Assembly (NCBI RefSeq): GCF_042434395.1
Contig: NZ_JBHLTP010000024.1
Coordinates: 84,319 to 148,318, forward strand
Reading direction: 5' to 3'
Source: Pontibacillus salicampi
GTDB lineage: Bacteria; Bacillota; Bacilli; Bacillales; BH030062
Length of the DNA stretch: 64,000 bases
Shown here: piece after piece, positions 8,564 to 17,043 of the stretch
How the letters are laid out: each line of letters begins with the position of its first letter
How positions within the stretch are numbered: the first letter of the stretch is position 1
The notes under the pieces: generated by a model
What the model was told of the DNA's origin: nothing
The model's database searches: none
Seen by the model: the letters and a program-made list of their open reading frames with translations, nothing else
Made by a program: the position numbers and the translations under genes

Positions 8564-9925
8564 TTATTTACGGGTAGATACAGGGTCTAACTGTTTCTCC
8601 TTTACAGGCTTAAGCTTCATCTTCACTCGCATAGGTGTTACATCCATTCTGACGTTAATAGCGGCATAGCTTTCCTCTCCGTTTATTTTGCCCCAATAGC
8701 CTTTCGTCTCTTCCGTTTCAGTAAAGGTCACAGAAAATCCTTTTCCCCTTTTGTCACTAGTCAGGTTGAATCCTATGCCAGTTACTTCTTTAGAATCGCT
8801 ATCTACAAGATCATAGGTGAGTGCTGTTTGAAGGGCATTACTTGCAAATATATCTGTATGAGTTGATGAAGCGGGATAGTAAGGGGATGTAATATATGAT
8901 TTTTTCTCGTGTATGTCGTAAGTGTTTTCATCATAGTGATAGGTATCACCCGTTTCTAGATAACTAACCCGTACATTTCTCATAGCGAGAGGGAAATCTT
9001 TAGATGCTGTAGCATGACGCAGGTCGAAAATGGAGACCCCACTAGTCCCTTTCACCTCTATTGTACGGGACCCATAGTCGACTACCATCGCAGTATCTTC
9101 GTCTACTCCATAAGCTTCCTCCACACCAGTTTCTAACGCTCCAACCAGAAGACGGCCGAAACGACCTCGTTCTAAAAAGTGCTGGTCTACCAGTCCTTTT
9201 TCAAGAAAGCCTATTCCATCGGTTATAAAAACTCTGTTGTCTTCTGCATTACCATACGTGTCCTTATAGCTAACGCCATCAGAAAGGGCTCCTAGACTGC
9301 TTCCTGCTCCAATCATAGAAGAACTCATGATGGCAGCTCCAGCACTAGACCCGCCTAAAGTGGCTCCGTTTCTGTGAATATCTCTGATCGCACTGAGCGC
9401 TCGGGTATCTTCTTGATCGTTCGTTCGTAAGGTGGAAGTATAGTTCAATTGATTGCCTCCTACAAACCAAATGGCATCGTAGGAATGAATAGTACTGCTC
9501 ACTGCTTTTTTAGTGGCGTTATCCTTCCACTTAGATTCATCCTCTTTCGTAGATGGGTCATCGTGAAGGGCAATTGGTATAATCTCCACGTTCTCTTCCT
9601 GTACTCCATAGGATAGGAAGTCATTCTTATAGGAAGAAGCGCTTTCTATTGGAGTGGAACTCGCTGTTGGCATAATACCAATTCGCAAGCTGTTTCGAGT
9701 CTTATCCCTGTTCTCCTCAGCCGAGGTTAAAAAGGCTTCATATACTTCTTTGTTATCTGGACTTAATGCTCCGCCAACGATGACAAGATGTCCTTTTGGT
9801 TGAGATGAAGAAGAATCAGCCGCTCCAGAATCAGGTATCAACGACACAAAGAGCATAACCACCATAACCCCAAAACTGACAGATCCCAATAAAATATTGC
9901 GCATGGAAAGCTTCCTATGTTTCAT
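8564..9925 (-). CDS. Exported cyanophycinase-like S51 family serine peptidase
   Basis: A 453-residue protein. I chose the ATG at 9925 because AAAGGAGATGATTCAC precedes it. Residues 1-40 look like a signal peptide or anchor (basic start, hydrophobic SFGVMVVMLFVSLI). The body resembles cyanophycinases: GHLVIVGGALSPD near residue 45, IWFVGGNQLNY, and the nucleophile motif LGGSSAGAAIMS, followed by GLVDQHFLERGRFGRL. A C-terminal extension of about 120 residues after the catalytic domain is extra to the 270-residue cytosolic enzymes. Cyanophycinase cuts multi-Arg-Asp polymer into dipeptides; no cyanophycin synthetase is present here, so an extracellular scavenging role is inferred. Confidence 0.8.
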   Translation of the reverse strand: MKHRKLSMRNILLGSVSFGVMVVMLFVSLIPDSGAADSSSSQPKGHLVIVGGALSPDNKEVYEAFLTSAEENRDKTRNSLRIGIMPTASSTPIESASSYKNDFLSYGVQEENVEIIPIALHDDPSTKEDESKWKDNATKKAVSSTIHSYDAIWFVGGNQLNYTSTLRTNDQEDTRALSAIRDIHRNGATLGGSSAGAAIMSSSMIGAGSSLGALSDGVSYKDTYGNAEDNRVFITDGIGFLEKGLVDQHFLERGRFGRLLVGALETGVEEAYGVDEDTAMVVDYGSRTIEVKGTSGVSIFDLRHATASKDFPLAMRNVRVSYLETGDTYHYDENTYDIHEKKSYITSPYYPASSTHTDIFASNALQTALTYDLVDSDSKEVTGIGFNLTSDKRGKGFSVTFTETEETKGYWGKINGEESYAAINVRMDVTPMRVKMKLKPVKEKQLDPVSTRK

Positions 9926-10003
9926 GTGAATCATCTCCTTTTTGTTATTAGCTCTGTTTAAGACCAATGCTGATAATAGATGGTTCCATATTATAAAGAA
10001 ACA

Positions 10004-10063
10004 GTGGGAGACTTGGATTCGAGAGAATTTTTATTAGAAAAGACTCGACTTCAAGTCTTCCAC
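10004..10063. repeat. Dispersed inverted repeat, copy A
   Basis: The left arm GTGGGAGACTTGGATTCGAG (10004-10023) is answered by a right arm at 10042-10063 whose reverse complement is GTGGAAGACTTGAAGTCGAG; 17 of 22 positions pair. The same arms, with the same right-hand flank (CACATA then RGRCGCTWTAC), occur at 45508-45654. This points to a genome-wide repeat family. Confidence 0.65.
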
Positions 10064-10394
10064 ATACGAGGACGCTATACAGAAAATATCTAGCATGAAC
10101 AGAGCCTTCTCTATGAGAAAATCTCAGTAATATATGAATTAAAGAGACTTTCCTCTTTGTCATGCAAAAACAATGCCAATTCTAGAATGCTTAATTATAA
10201 GGGTTTCTGGTGAATTAAATGGTAAATAAGGACATAATTGGTTGTTTTAAAGCACCCTTTTCCAATCAATTGTCCTGATACGTTGTTCTTTTACAAGAAG
10301 AGCTAAAGGAGCTTGTCGATTCAGTAAGGAAATGTCGCGAAACACCCTCATCTTGTCATGTTAATAGAAGTATTCACTAGTTTTGTAGAAACGA

Positions 10395-10422
10395 TTGATT
10401 ATTCTGAAAATACCCGTATATT
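10395..10422 (+). promoter_or_regulatory. Candidate sigma-A promoter
   Basis: TTGATT, 16 bases, TATATT, located about 52 bases before the next start codon. Moderately good match to the sigma-A consensus. Confidence 0.4.
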
Positions 10423-10473
10423 AATAGTTACACGAAATTATTCATTACATTTTCCTGAGGGAGGACAAGTTTC

Positions 10474-10893
10474 ATGAAGATTCAATCTGTTTGGTATTCT
10501 ATGTTAACGGTATTGTTTTCATTTGTTCCTAATGTTAAGAAGAGCGTTATCCTACTTCATGAGAACATACATAGAGTAGCACTGGATGCTACGGCGGTGG
10601 TGACAGGCACTGGAATCAATAGATGGCACGAACCGGAGGTAGAACCGGTCATGGAGCAAGCCTCTATGGAACCATTTCATCCATTCATTGGATTTCTTAA
10701 TAGATGGAAGATGAGTAAGATTAGAAGTTTAGAACGATGGGGGAAAGAACGGCAAGGATTACGAATGATTGTGATGGGATCGGCGGAAACGGAAAATGCA
10801 TGGCGGTTCCAAAACAAAGTGGGCTGGTTTGCTAGAGAGGTAGTTCCGAAAGATGCGGTGTTTGAGGCTGGCTGGTATTGGGATACGAGTTAG
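10474..10893 (+). CDS. Hypothetical protein
   Basis: A 139-residue reading frame with a strong ribosome site (GAGGGAGG) and an upstream promoter candidate, so it is probably translated. I recognise no family. A short hydrophobic N-terminal segment (residues 6-20) could be a signal peptide or anchor; the rest is rich in tryptophan, arginine and methionine. The sequence after its stop continues to look coding in other frames, so this may be the front part of a frameshifted gene. No partner is obvious. Confidence 0.4.
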   Translation: MKIQSVWYSMLTVLFSFVPNVKKSVILLHENIHRVALDATAVVTGTGINRWHEPEVEPVMEQASMEPFHPFIGFLNRWKMSKIRSLERWGKERQGLRMIVMGSAETENAWRFQNKVGWFAREVVPKDAVFEAGWYWDTS

Positions 10894-11191
10894 AGACTAT
10901 GCACATGACGTATATGAAATAGAGAAAAAAATAGAAATGTCGAGCAAGGATGAAAGGGATAGCTTACCTAAGGAGAGAATCTGTGTGCAGGTGCATGTGG
11001 ATAGCTCATTTAAATAAAAGAAATAAGTCTATCCCAAAGGGGAGTACGGGTAGTCCGAATGACGATTACGGAAATATTGTCAGTGGAGGGATGCGTATAA
11101 GCTCAACCACAGCATTTTATGATAGAAGAAGAGGAGGGGGTAAAACGAACAGAATACCTGAGGTTGGCAGGCCTCGATTACATCATTCGAT
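10853..11191 (+). pseudogene. Possible decayed coding sequence
   Basis: Starting inside the end of the previous gene, a shifted frame from 10853 to 11017 encodes a gene-like charged segment (RVRDYAHDVYEIEKKIEM, then SLPKERICVQVHVD). Further on, another frame gives RVVRMTITEILSVEG (about 11045-11091) and then MIEEEGVKRTEYLRLAGLDY (about 11118-11180). None has a good ribosome site, and together they look like one gene broken by frameshifts, but I cannot name the parent. Confidence 0.25.
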
Positions 11192-11197
11192 ATTTGC

Positions 11198-11243
11198 CGA
11201 TAAGGGTTCTAATTCCTGGTAGAACCCTTATCGACCCTTTTTT
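11198..11243 (+). terminator. Strong rho-independent terminator
   Basis: A perfect 14-base stem, CGATAAGGGTTCTA against TAGAACCCTTATCG, with an 8-base loop, then ACCCTTTTTT. Its presence supports a transcribed unit upstream. Confidence 0.85.
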
Positions 11244-11252
11244 ACGATGCGC

Positions 11253-11339
11253 TTATTTCTGATCGGTCTTTTTTAGTTGAAATGGGTTCTTTTTTTGGGT
11301 TTTCTTTAAAAGTTTGCGAGCTTCTTTTTTTGTATTCAT
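11253..11339 (-). CDS. Small lysine-rich protein (28 residues)
   Basis: An ATG at 11339 opens a 28-codon frame that starts MNTKKEARKLLKKTQKKNPF and ends TDQK. About 12 of 28 residues are lysine or arginine. The upstream GGCGGTG is a weak ribosome site. Composition resembles very small basic spore or nucleic-acid binding proteins, but I cannot assign a family. It is included because its coding bias is non-random and it is too short for ordinary gene calling. Confidence 0.35.
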   Translation of the reverse strand: MNTKKEARKLLKKTQKKNPFQLKKTDQK

Positions 11340-11463
11340 ACCTATACACCGCCTACCATAAAATACGTTTCTATTAGGGTGGACAAAAATATCATTTCCT
11401 ATACATACTTCTAGTAACTGTTTCATAGAGTCTAGTATAGACCAGGTTAAAGAAGGTGTAGGA

Positions 11464-12051
11464 ATGAGAGAATATAGTAAACATGATATTTTGGGTCAGA
11501 TGCTTCATATCCCCCGTGTTCATATGCATAGACATAAAAGGAAAGCATTCTATCAAACGATATTGGCTTCTTTGTCTAACAGTATTGATGTAACCGTTGC
11601 GGTTCCTTCTTTCGTATATGTAAGAGCACATATTCTGTGTGAGTATATTGAGGAGGAGTATGAGCTCTCGTTCACAGTGAATCAGCTAATCTGGCTTTTG
11701 TATAAGGAGTTCACGTCTCAATACTACAAGCGTAAGGATATTTGGAAGCTGTACCAATATATTTCCAATGCAGATTCCTCTCTTATTGAGGTGTACCACT
11801 ATGGGAAGCTGGTGGATACGCACAAGCATTACCAGCCTCATGAAACCAAAACCATTCATTTAAGAGTGAACAAAAAGGAAGTACGGAACGGTGAAGCGCT
11901 GCTTGCTGAAATAGATGCTATTTATCCTAACCACATTATGTTTGAGGATATGATAGGGCAGCTGCTCATTAATTTTATGGAAATGACTACTACTCATTCA
12001 TCTAGTGATCAGGTACACACACTGGTGAAAAAGGCAAACAAATACCTGTGA
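11464..12051 (+). CDS. Hypothetical soluble protein
   Basis: A 195-residue protein with no recognised domain. It looks alpha-helical and soluble, with an amphipathic centre (EYIEEEYELSFTVNQLIWLLYKEF) split here by no obvious motif, a HYQPHETKTIHLRVNKKE strand-like stretch near residue 125 and an acidic tail. The ATG follows GGTGTAGGA. The next gene begins 18 bases after its stop, so the two form a small operon; both are unknown. Confidence 0.55.
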   Translation: MREYSKHDILGQMLHIPRVHMHRHKRKAFYQTILASLSNSIDVTVAVPSFVYVRAHILCEYIEEEYELSFTVNQLIWLLYKEFTSQYYKRKDIWKLYQYISNADSSLIEVYHYGKLVDTHKHYQPHETKTIHLRVNKKEVRNGEALLAEIDAIYPNHIMFEDMIGQLLINFMEMTTTHSSSDQVHTLVKKANKYL

Positions 12052-12069
12052 AGGATTGGTGAGTTTCAT

Positions 12070-12588
12070 ATGATAGATAAATCTACTGCACCTGAAACGG
12101 AAGGGAAGCAGGGAAAAAGGCTGGTTCCTTTAGTAAGAATTGGAGTCTACCTTAAGAATCGTATCGAGCTGTTATGCATGTTAGCGGCTTTATGCTTGAC
12201 GGCCGTTGTTATTTCTCCGGTCATTCAATCCGTTTTATCCTATTTATATGGTGCAAGGATAATGGTTTACGTTATCAGTATCCCAGTTATGCTTATAGCG
12301 ATGTATTATATACAACAGAAATGGTGTAAGTGGATAGCGGCTTTGGCTCTCCTGTTATGTGTAACAGCATTGTATGGTGATGTTTTTTCCATATTTAGTG
12401 CTCTTTCTTTATCCAATTGGGTAGCCTCTGATCAAACGACAACAACTATGATGGCTTGTGCATCTTTAGCATATACTAGCTTTATTGTTTTGTTATATTT
12501 TATGTGGAATAAAGTAATAGAAAAGGAATATATCAAAGCTTTACGCAATCATGTTGATCAAAAGATACGAAGAGAAGCTAATCTATAG
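12070..12588 (+). CDS. Hypothetical integral membrane protein
   Basis: A 172-residue protein with four probable membrane helices (about residues 34-58, 62-82, 87-115 and 125-148) between a hydrophilic N terminus and a basic C-terminal tail (KEYIKALRNHVDQKIRRE). No family recognised. It follows the 195-residue hypothetical gene closely, and its stop overlaps by six bases the stop of the convergent gene. Confidence 0.55.
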   Translation: MIDKSTAPETEGKQGKRLVPLVRIGVYLKNRIELLCMLAALCLTAVVISPVIQSVLSYLYGARIMVYVISIPVMLIAMYYIQQKWCKWIAALALLLCVTALYGDVFSIFSALSLSNWVASDQTTTTMMACASLAYTSFIVLLYFMWNKVIEKEYIKALRNHVDQKIRREANL

Positions 12589-13272
12589 CCGTTCGTTGGT
12601 TAACATAGCATCCTCTTCCTGAGAACCGGTAGCCTCTTTCACAAAGTCTGGATTATCGTATATTATTTTACCAATGTATAAATACCCCGCCATAACCGGT
12701 ATGGTCAATCCCCAGTTTAACAGCTGCCGTAATACGATCCCCTTATCAAACGCCTCTACACCGTATTGTGAAATGAGCCAGGCCTTAATACTGGCTAAGA
12801 TGATATTCTGTAACGCAAATGCGACAACAATCCAATTAAAGATAGGAAATAGCCGTTTGTGGAAAAATAATTTTTTATTGGTGCTTCGATCGTATCCCTG
12901 TAATTCCGTAAAATCGAGAGCGAAATATAAAGAGATTGGTTTTTTGAACGGTATAGTAAGAAGAAATAAAAGTGCAACAGCGTAAGAATAATAGACGTTA
13001 TTCCATAGTAACCGTATGGCTGAGCCGGATAACACGTCCACTAATGTTCCGACGATTAGATTGGAAATCATGAATATGCCAAACACATTAACCTTTTTTA
13101 GTTCCTTAAATCGATAGATGGTATAAAAAATACCAGGAACAGAAGATAAGAGCATGGCATAGTAATCACCAATCATATCTCGCATTATATGCCAGATTGC
13201 GAGAGGAAATGCGACATAGAAAATGAGGTCAAGGACCACAAATTTGTTATTGTTCTTCAAAGTATCTACCAC
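12583..13272 (-). CDS. Integral membrane protein, VC0807-like family
   Basis: A 229-residue protein with about six hydrophobic segments. The order short N terminus, FPLAIWHIMRDMIGDYYAMLLSSVPG, IYRFKELKKVNVFG and later a soluble loop with a YDRSTNKKLFFHK stretch resembles the VC0807 family of small membrane proteins, function unknown. The ATG at 13272 follows AAAAAGGTGG. It is a single gene, overlapping the convergent neighbour by six bases at the stops. Confidence 0.55.
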   Translation of the reverse strand: MVDTLKNNNKFVVLDLIFYVAFPLAIWHIMRDMIGDYYAMLLSSVPGIFYTIYRFKELKKVNVFGIFMISNLIVGTLVDVLSGSAIRLLWNNVYYSYAVALLFLLTIPFKKPISLYFALDFTELQGYDRSTNKKLFFHKRLFPIFNWIVVAFALQNIILASIKAWLISQYGVEAFDKGIVLRQLLNWGLTIPVMAGYLYIGKIIYDNPDFVKEATGSQEEDAMLTNERL

Positions 13273-13428
13273 CTTTTTCCTTTACCATCATAGTACGTTC
13301 ATTATAACGTATAGTTGCTAAAGTGGTGGTTTTTTTTGAACTCTATTTTTTTAGCAATTATTGCGTAGGAAATAATCCTAGGAGTATGAGAGAATATTAG
13401 TAGTATCTACGTGAAGGAGGAAGGATTG

Positions 13429-14790
13429 TTGAAGCAAATTATACAGGCTAACAAGGATCGATACATACAAGAATTGCAGGATTTCCTACGTATTCCGAGT
13501 ATTTCTGCCATGGGGGAGCATCAAGACGATGTTAGAGCTGCAGCTGAATGGCTCGCAAACGCATTAGAGGGGATAGGCATGGAAAACGTGGAAATAGTGG
13601 AAACGAAGCGTCATCCTATTGTCTATGCAGATTGGTTACATGCAGAGGGTCAACCGACTGTGCTTGTATATGGACACTACGATGTGCAGCCGGCAGATCC
13701 AGTGGAGCTGTGGGATACTCCTGCTTTTGAGCCCGTAATTCGCAATCACAAGCTGTATGCTCGTGGTGCTACGGATGACAAGGGACAGCTCTTTTTGCAT
13801 ATAAAAGCATTGGAGACGTTAATGGAGCAATACGGCAAGCTTCCAGTGAATGTTAAATTCTGTGTGGAGGGGGAGGAGGAGATAGCCAGTCCTAATCTTC
13901 CACCATTTATTGAAGAGCATAAAGAGAAACTAGCAGCAGACGCAGTTCTCATTTCCGATACATCCTTTATTGAGGAAGGACAGCCAGCTATATGCACCTC
14001 TTTGCGCGGTGCGTTGGCCATGGAATTATCGGTGGAAACGGCTAATTCTGATCTGCATTCTGGTGTATATGGTGGTGGAGTGCCAAATGCGGTTCATAGT
14101 CTTGTAAAGCTATTAGACTCCTTTCATGATGACCAGGGTAAAATAGCAGTAGAAGGGTTTTATGAAGGCGTTCCAGAGCCGACGGAGGCATTGAAGGAAG
14201 AAGTCGCCAGCATTCCATTTCGTAAGGAGAAAACGAAGAAAGACCTTGCATTAGAGGAATACTTTGGAGAAGAAGGGTTTACCTTCCAGGAACGGACTGG
14301 TATCCGGCCAACGCTTGAAATAAATGGAGTCACAGGTGGCTTTCAGGGAGAGGGTATTAAAACTATTGTTCCTTCAAAGGCCAGCGCCAAAATCAGCTGC
14401 CGCTTAGTTGGAGAGCAAAATCCACAGAAAATATTTGAAGACATTAACCGACACATAGAGGCATACAAACCTGTGGGCGCCCGACTTTCGTTGCAGCAAT
14501 CGGTGACAGCCAACCCTGTCACCCTTGATTCCAGTAATACTATGATACAAAAAGCAGCAGATGCATATGAGAAGGTGTATGGTGTTCGTCCGCTGTATCC
14601 AAAGGAAGGTGGATCGATTCCCATTGTCGAGGTCTTCTCGCGTGTATTACAATCACCTGTCGTATTAATGGGCTTTGGGCTGCCATCAGAGAACCTGCAC
14701 GCACCGAATGAGCATTTCCACTTAGATAATTACTTGAACGGGATGGAAACGGTAGGAGAGTATTTGCTGTCATTGAACAAAGAATCATAG
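13429..14790 (+). CDS. M20 family dipeptidase
   Basis: A metallopeptidase of about 453 residues. The ribosome site AAGGAGG at 13414-13420 fixes the start at TTG 13429 (eight bases on); the in-frame GTG at 13411 lies upstream of it. Zinc-site motifs are present: VYGHYDVQPADP near residue 78, RGATDDKGQ, CVEGEEEIASPN and the dimerisation-domain LHSGVYGGGVPNA. The C-terminal zinc histidine is in ENLHAPNEHFHLDNY. Such enzymes cleave a range of dipeptides in the cytosol. It is a single gene with a terminator behind it. Confidence 0.88.
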   Translation: MKQIIQANKDRYIQELQDFLRIPSISAMGEHQDDVRAAAEWLANALEGIGMENVEIVETKRHPIVYADWLHAEGQPTVLVYGHYDVQPADPVELWDTPAFEPVIRNHKLYARGATDDKGQLFLHIKALETLMEQYGKLPVNVKFCVEGEEEIASPNLPPFIEEHKEKLAADAVLISDTSFIEEGQPAICTSLRGALAMELSVETANSDLHSGVYGGGVPNAVHSLVKLLDSFHDDQGKIAVEGFYEGVPEPTEALKEEVASIPFRKEKTKKDLALEEYFGEEGFTFQERTGIRPTLEINGVTGGFQGEGIKTIVPSKASAKISCRLVGEQNPQKIFEDINRHIEAYKPVGARLSLQQSVTANPVTLDSSNTMIQKAADAYEKVYGVRPLYPKEGGSIPIVEVFSRVLQSPVVLMGFGLPSENLHAPNEHFHLDNYLNGMETVGEYLLSLNKES

Positions 14791-14800
14791 CTCTCCTATC

Positions 14801-14838
14801 AGCCTGCAGAAAACTGCTGTTTTTCTGCAGGCTTTTTT
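14801..14838 (+). terminator. Rho-independent terminator
   Basis: AGCCTGCAGAAAA pairs with TTTTCTGCAGGCT and runs into TTTTTT. Confidence 0.88.
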
Positions 14839-15044
14839 CATACCAAGAAAAATACTATCTTATCATTAAAGTCATATATTGCTTACTCTAGTAAAGAAGA
14901 AATATGGATAATTGGTGAACAAAACCCTTCTCAATGTGGTAGAAAGGACCCCCTTAAACAACACTCCTCTCCAAAACATTCTCATATATGAGTATATTCG
15001 ACAAAATACCCTATAATTTTTCAGAAATTTGCGAAGAAAATAAA

Positions 15045-15073
15045 TTGTTCATTGCTGTAAGGTTTTTTATAAT
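15045..15073 (+). promoter_or_regulatory. Promoter of the glycogen operon
   Basis: A perfect -10 TATAAT sits 17 bases after a -35-like TTGTTC, about 55 bases before glgB. A 12-base palindrome CTCATATATGAG (14981-14992) lies about 50 bases upstream and could bind a regulator; that is inference. The rest of 14839-15128 shows nothing else clear. Confidence 0.55.
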
Positions 15074-15128
15074 GAAAGTATCTAGTAGTTTTTGTACAAA
15101 ATTTGATACAAAGTAAGGAGTTGTCCAT

Positions 15129-17030
15129 GTGGTAGTTAATACAGCATTTGAACATGATGTGTATTTGTTTCATCAAGGAAATCTTCGCTACAGCTATAAG
15201 ATGCTAGGTGCCCACCCTGCATCAGAGGACGGGGTAGAGGGTGTCCGATTTGCAGTTTGGGCTCCTAATGCCGTGCAGGTAAGTGTTGTCGGTGACTTTA
15301 ATCAATGGGACGGAAGAGAGCACCCTATGACAAAGCTGAACGACAACGGTATCTGGTACACATTCATACCAAATCTGGAAAAAGGTACGATGTATAAGTA
15401 CGAAATCCTGACCAAACATGGTCATCTGTCTTTGAAAGCAGATCCTTACGCTTTCTCTAATGAATTGCGTCCTAACACAGCTTCTGTTGTGTATCCTCTT
15501 GAGCAATATGAGTGGAGTGACGACGAATGGATGAAGCAAAGGGAATCTACTAATGTATATGAATCTCCCATGTCTATCTATGAATTGCATCTAGGTTCTT
15601 GGAAATTCATCGAGGAGGAAGTGTTTTATACATATAGAGAATATGCAGATATGGTTATTCCATATGTTAAAGACTTAGGATATACCCATATTGAGCTTCT
15701 CCCGTTAACAGAGCATCCATTTGATCGCTCCTGGGGCTATCAGGCGACAGGATACTACGGTGTCACGTCCAGATATGGCACACCGGATGATTTCCGTTAT
15801 TTTGTAGACAAATGTCACAATTATGGAATCGGTGTCATATTAGATTGGGTACCTGGTCATTTCTGTAAGGATCAGCATGGGTTAAGACGATTCGATGGAG
15901 AACCATTGTACGAATATGACAATCCAGCCAAAGCAGAGAAAACACAGTGGGGAACCTTAACGTTTGATTTTGGCAGGAATGAAGTACAAAGCTTTTTGAT
16001 TTCTAACGCTATATATTGGTTGAAGGAATATCACTTAGATGGCTTACGAGTAGATGCCGTTGCCAGCATGATTTACCTCGACTTCGGGAAAGAAGGCGGC
16101 GATTGGGAACCGAATCAATATGGAGGCCGAGAGAATTTAGAGGCAGTAGATTTTATCAAAAAGATGAATGAGGCTATTTTTGAAGAGTGTCCTAATGTAT
16201 TAATGATGGCTGAAGAGTCCACTTCCTGGCCACTAGTAAGCGCCCCTACTTATATTGGCGGTCTGGGATTTAACTATAAATGGAACATGGGTTGGATGAA
16301 TGACATGTTGAAATACATGGAGATGGATCCAATTCACCGCAAATATCACCACAATCTTATTACCTTTTCCATGTTTTACGCTTTTTCAGAAAATTTTGTT
16401 CTGCCGATATCCCATGATGAAGTAGTACATGGGAAGAAGTCATTACTTAATAAAATGCCAGGCGATTATTGGCAGAAGTTTGCTAACCTTAGAGCATTCC
16501 TTGCATTCATGTTCGCTCACCCCGGTAAGAAATTATTGTTCATGGGCTCTGAGTTTGGTCAATTTGACGAATGGAAGGACCTGGAGGATTTGGATTGGGA
16601 GCTGTTGGAGTATGACTCTCACGCTTCTACGCTGAATTATGTAAGACAGCTGCATCAGTTTTATAGAGACATGCCTTCCCTTTGGGAGATGGATCACGAG
16701 CATGAGGGATTTGAATGGATCGATCCACATAATTACGAGCAGAGCATAGTATCCTTTGTACGTAATAGTAAATCATTTACAGACCAATTAGTTATTGTCT
16801 GTAATTTCACCCCGGAGGTGTATCACAACTATAAAGTGGGTGTTCCCATGGATGGAACCTATGAGGAAATATTCTCGAGTGATTCCGAGCATTTTGGTGG
16901 CTCAGGCCAAAGGAATGGAGCTCCGATGACTACCATTCCTGAACCTTGGCAAGGTAGAGATCAACATATCCAGATGACCATCCCACCTTTAGCCGTGAGT
17001 TTCTTAAAACGAACTTCTTCATCATCATAA
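15129..17030 (+). CDS. glgB: 1,4-alpha-glucan branching enzyme
   Basis: A 633-residue GH13 enzyme that makes alpha-1,6 branches in glycogen. The start is GTG at 15129, eight bases after AAGGAG; an ATG two bases earlier is out of frame. An N-terminal CBM48 domain (VRFAVWAPNAVQVSVVGDFN) precedes the barrel. Catalytic regions are visible: DWVPGHF, the nucleophile in GLRVDAVASMIY (about residue 308), the acid/base in MMAEESTSWP (about 362) and PISHDEVVHGKKS. First gene of glgB-C-D-A-P; 13 bases separate it from glgC. Confidence 0.95.
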   Translation: MVVNTAFEHDVYLFHQGNLRYSYKMLGAHPASEDGVEGVRFAVWAPNAVQVSVVGDFNQWDGREHPMTKLNDNGIWYTFIPNLEKGTMYKYEILTKHGHLSLKADPYAFSNELRPNTASVVYPLEQYEWSDDEWMKQRESTNVYESPMSIYELHLGSWKFIEEEVFYTYREYADMVIPYVKDLGYTHIELLPLTEHPFDRSWGYQATGYYGVTSRYGTPDDFRYFVDKCHNYGIGVILDWVPGHFCKDQHGLRRFDGEPLYEYDNPAKAEKTQWGTLTFDFGRNEVQSFLISNAIYWLKEYHLDGLRVDAVASMIYLDFGKEGGDWEPNQYGGRENLEAVDFIKKMNEAIFEECPNVLMMAEESTSWPLVSAPTYIGGLGFNYKWNMGWMNDMLKYMEMDPIHRKYHHNLITFSMFYAFSENFVLPISHDEVVHGKKSLLNKMPGDYWQKFANLRAFLAFMFAHPGKKLLFMGSEFGQFDEWKDLEDLDWELLEYDSHASTLNYVRQLHQFYRDMPSLWEMDHEHEGFEWIDPHNYEQSIVSFVRNSKSFTDQLVIVCNFTPEVYHNYKVGVPMDGTYEEIFSSDSEHFGGSGQRNGAPMTTIPEPWQGRDQHIQMTIPPLAVSFLKRTSSSS

Positions 17031-17043
17031 AGGAGGAAAATGG

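Larger units (their letters stand above)
9926..10473. other. Intergenic region with dispersed repeat and promoter
   Basis: A 548-base stretch without a convincing gene. A possible 71-codon minus-strand reading frame (about 9948-10163) crosses the repeat arms and has no good ribosome site, so I leave it out. The region holds the inverted repeat at 10004-10063 and a plausible promoter at 10395-10422. Confidence 0.5.

Noticed and set aside
9948..10163. A 71-codon minus-strand frame upstream of the cyanophycinase gene
   Set aside because: It overlaps the dispersed repeat and the start of the cyanophycinase gene and lacks a ribosome site.
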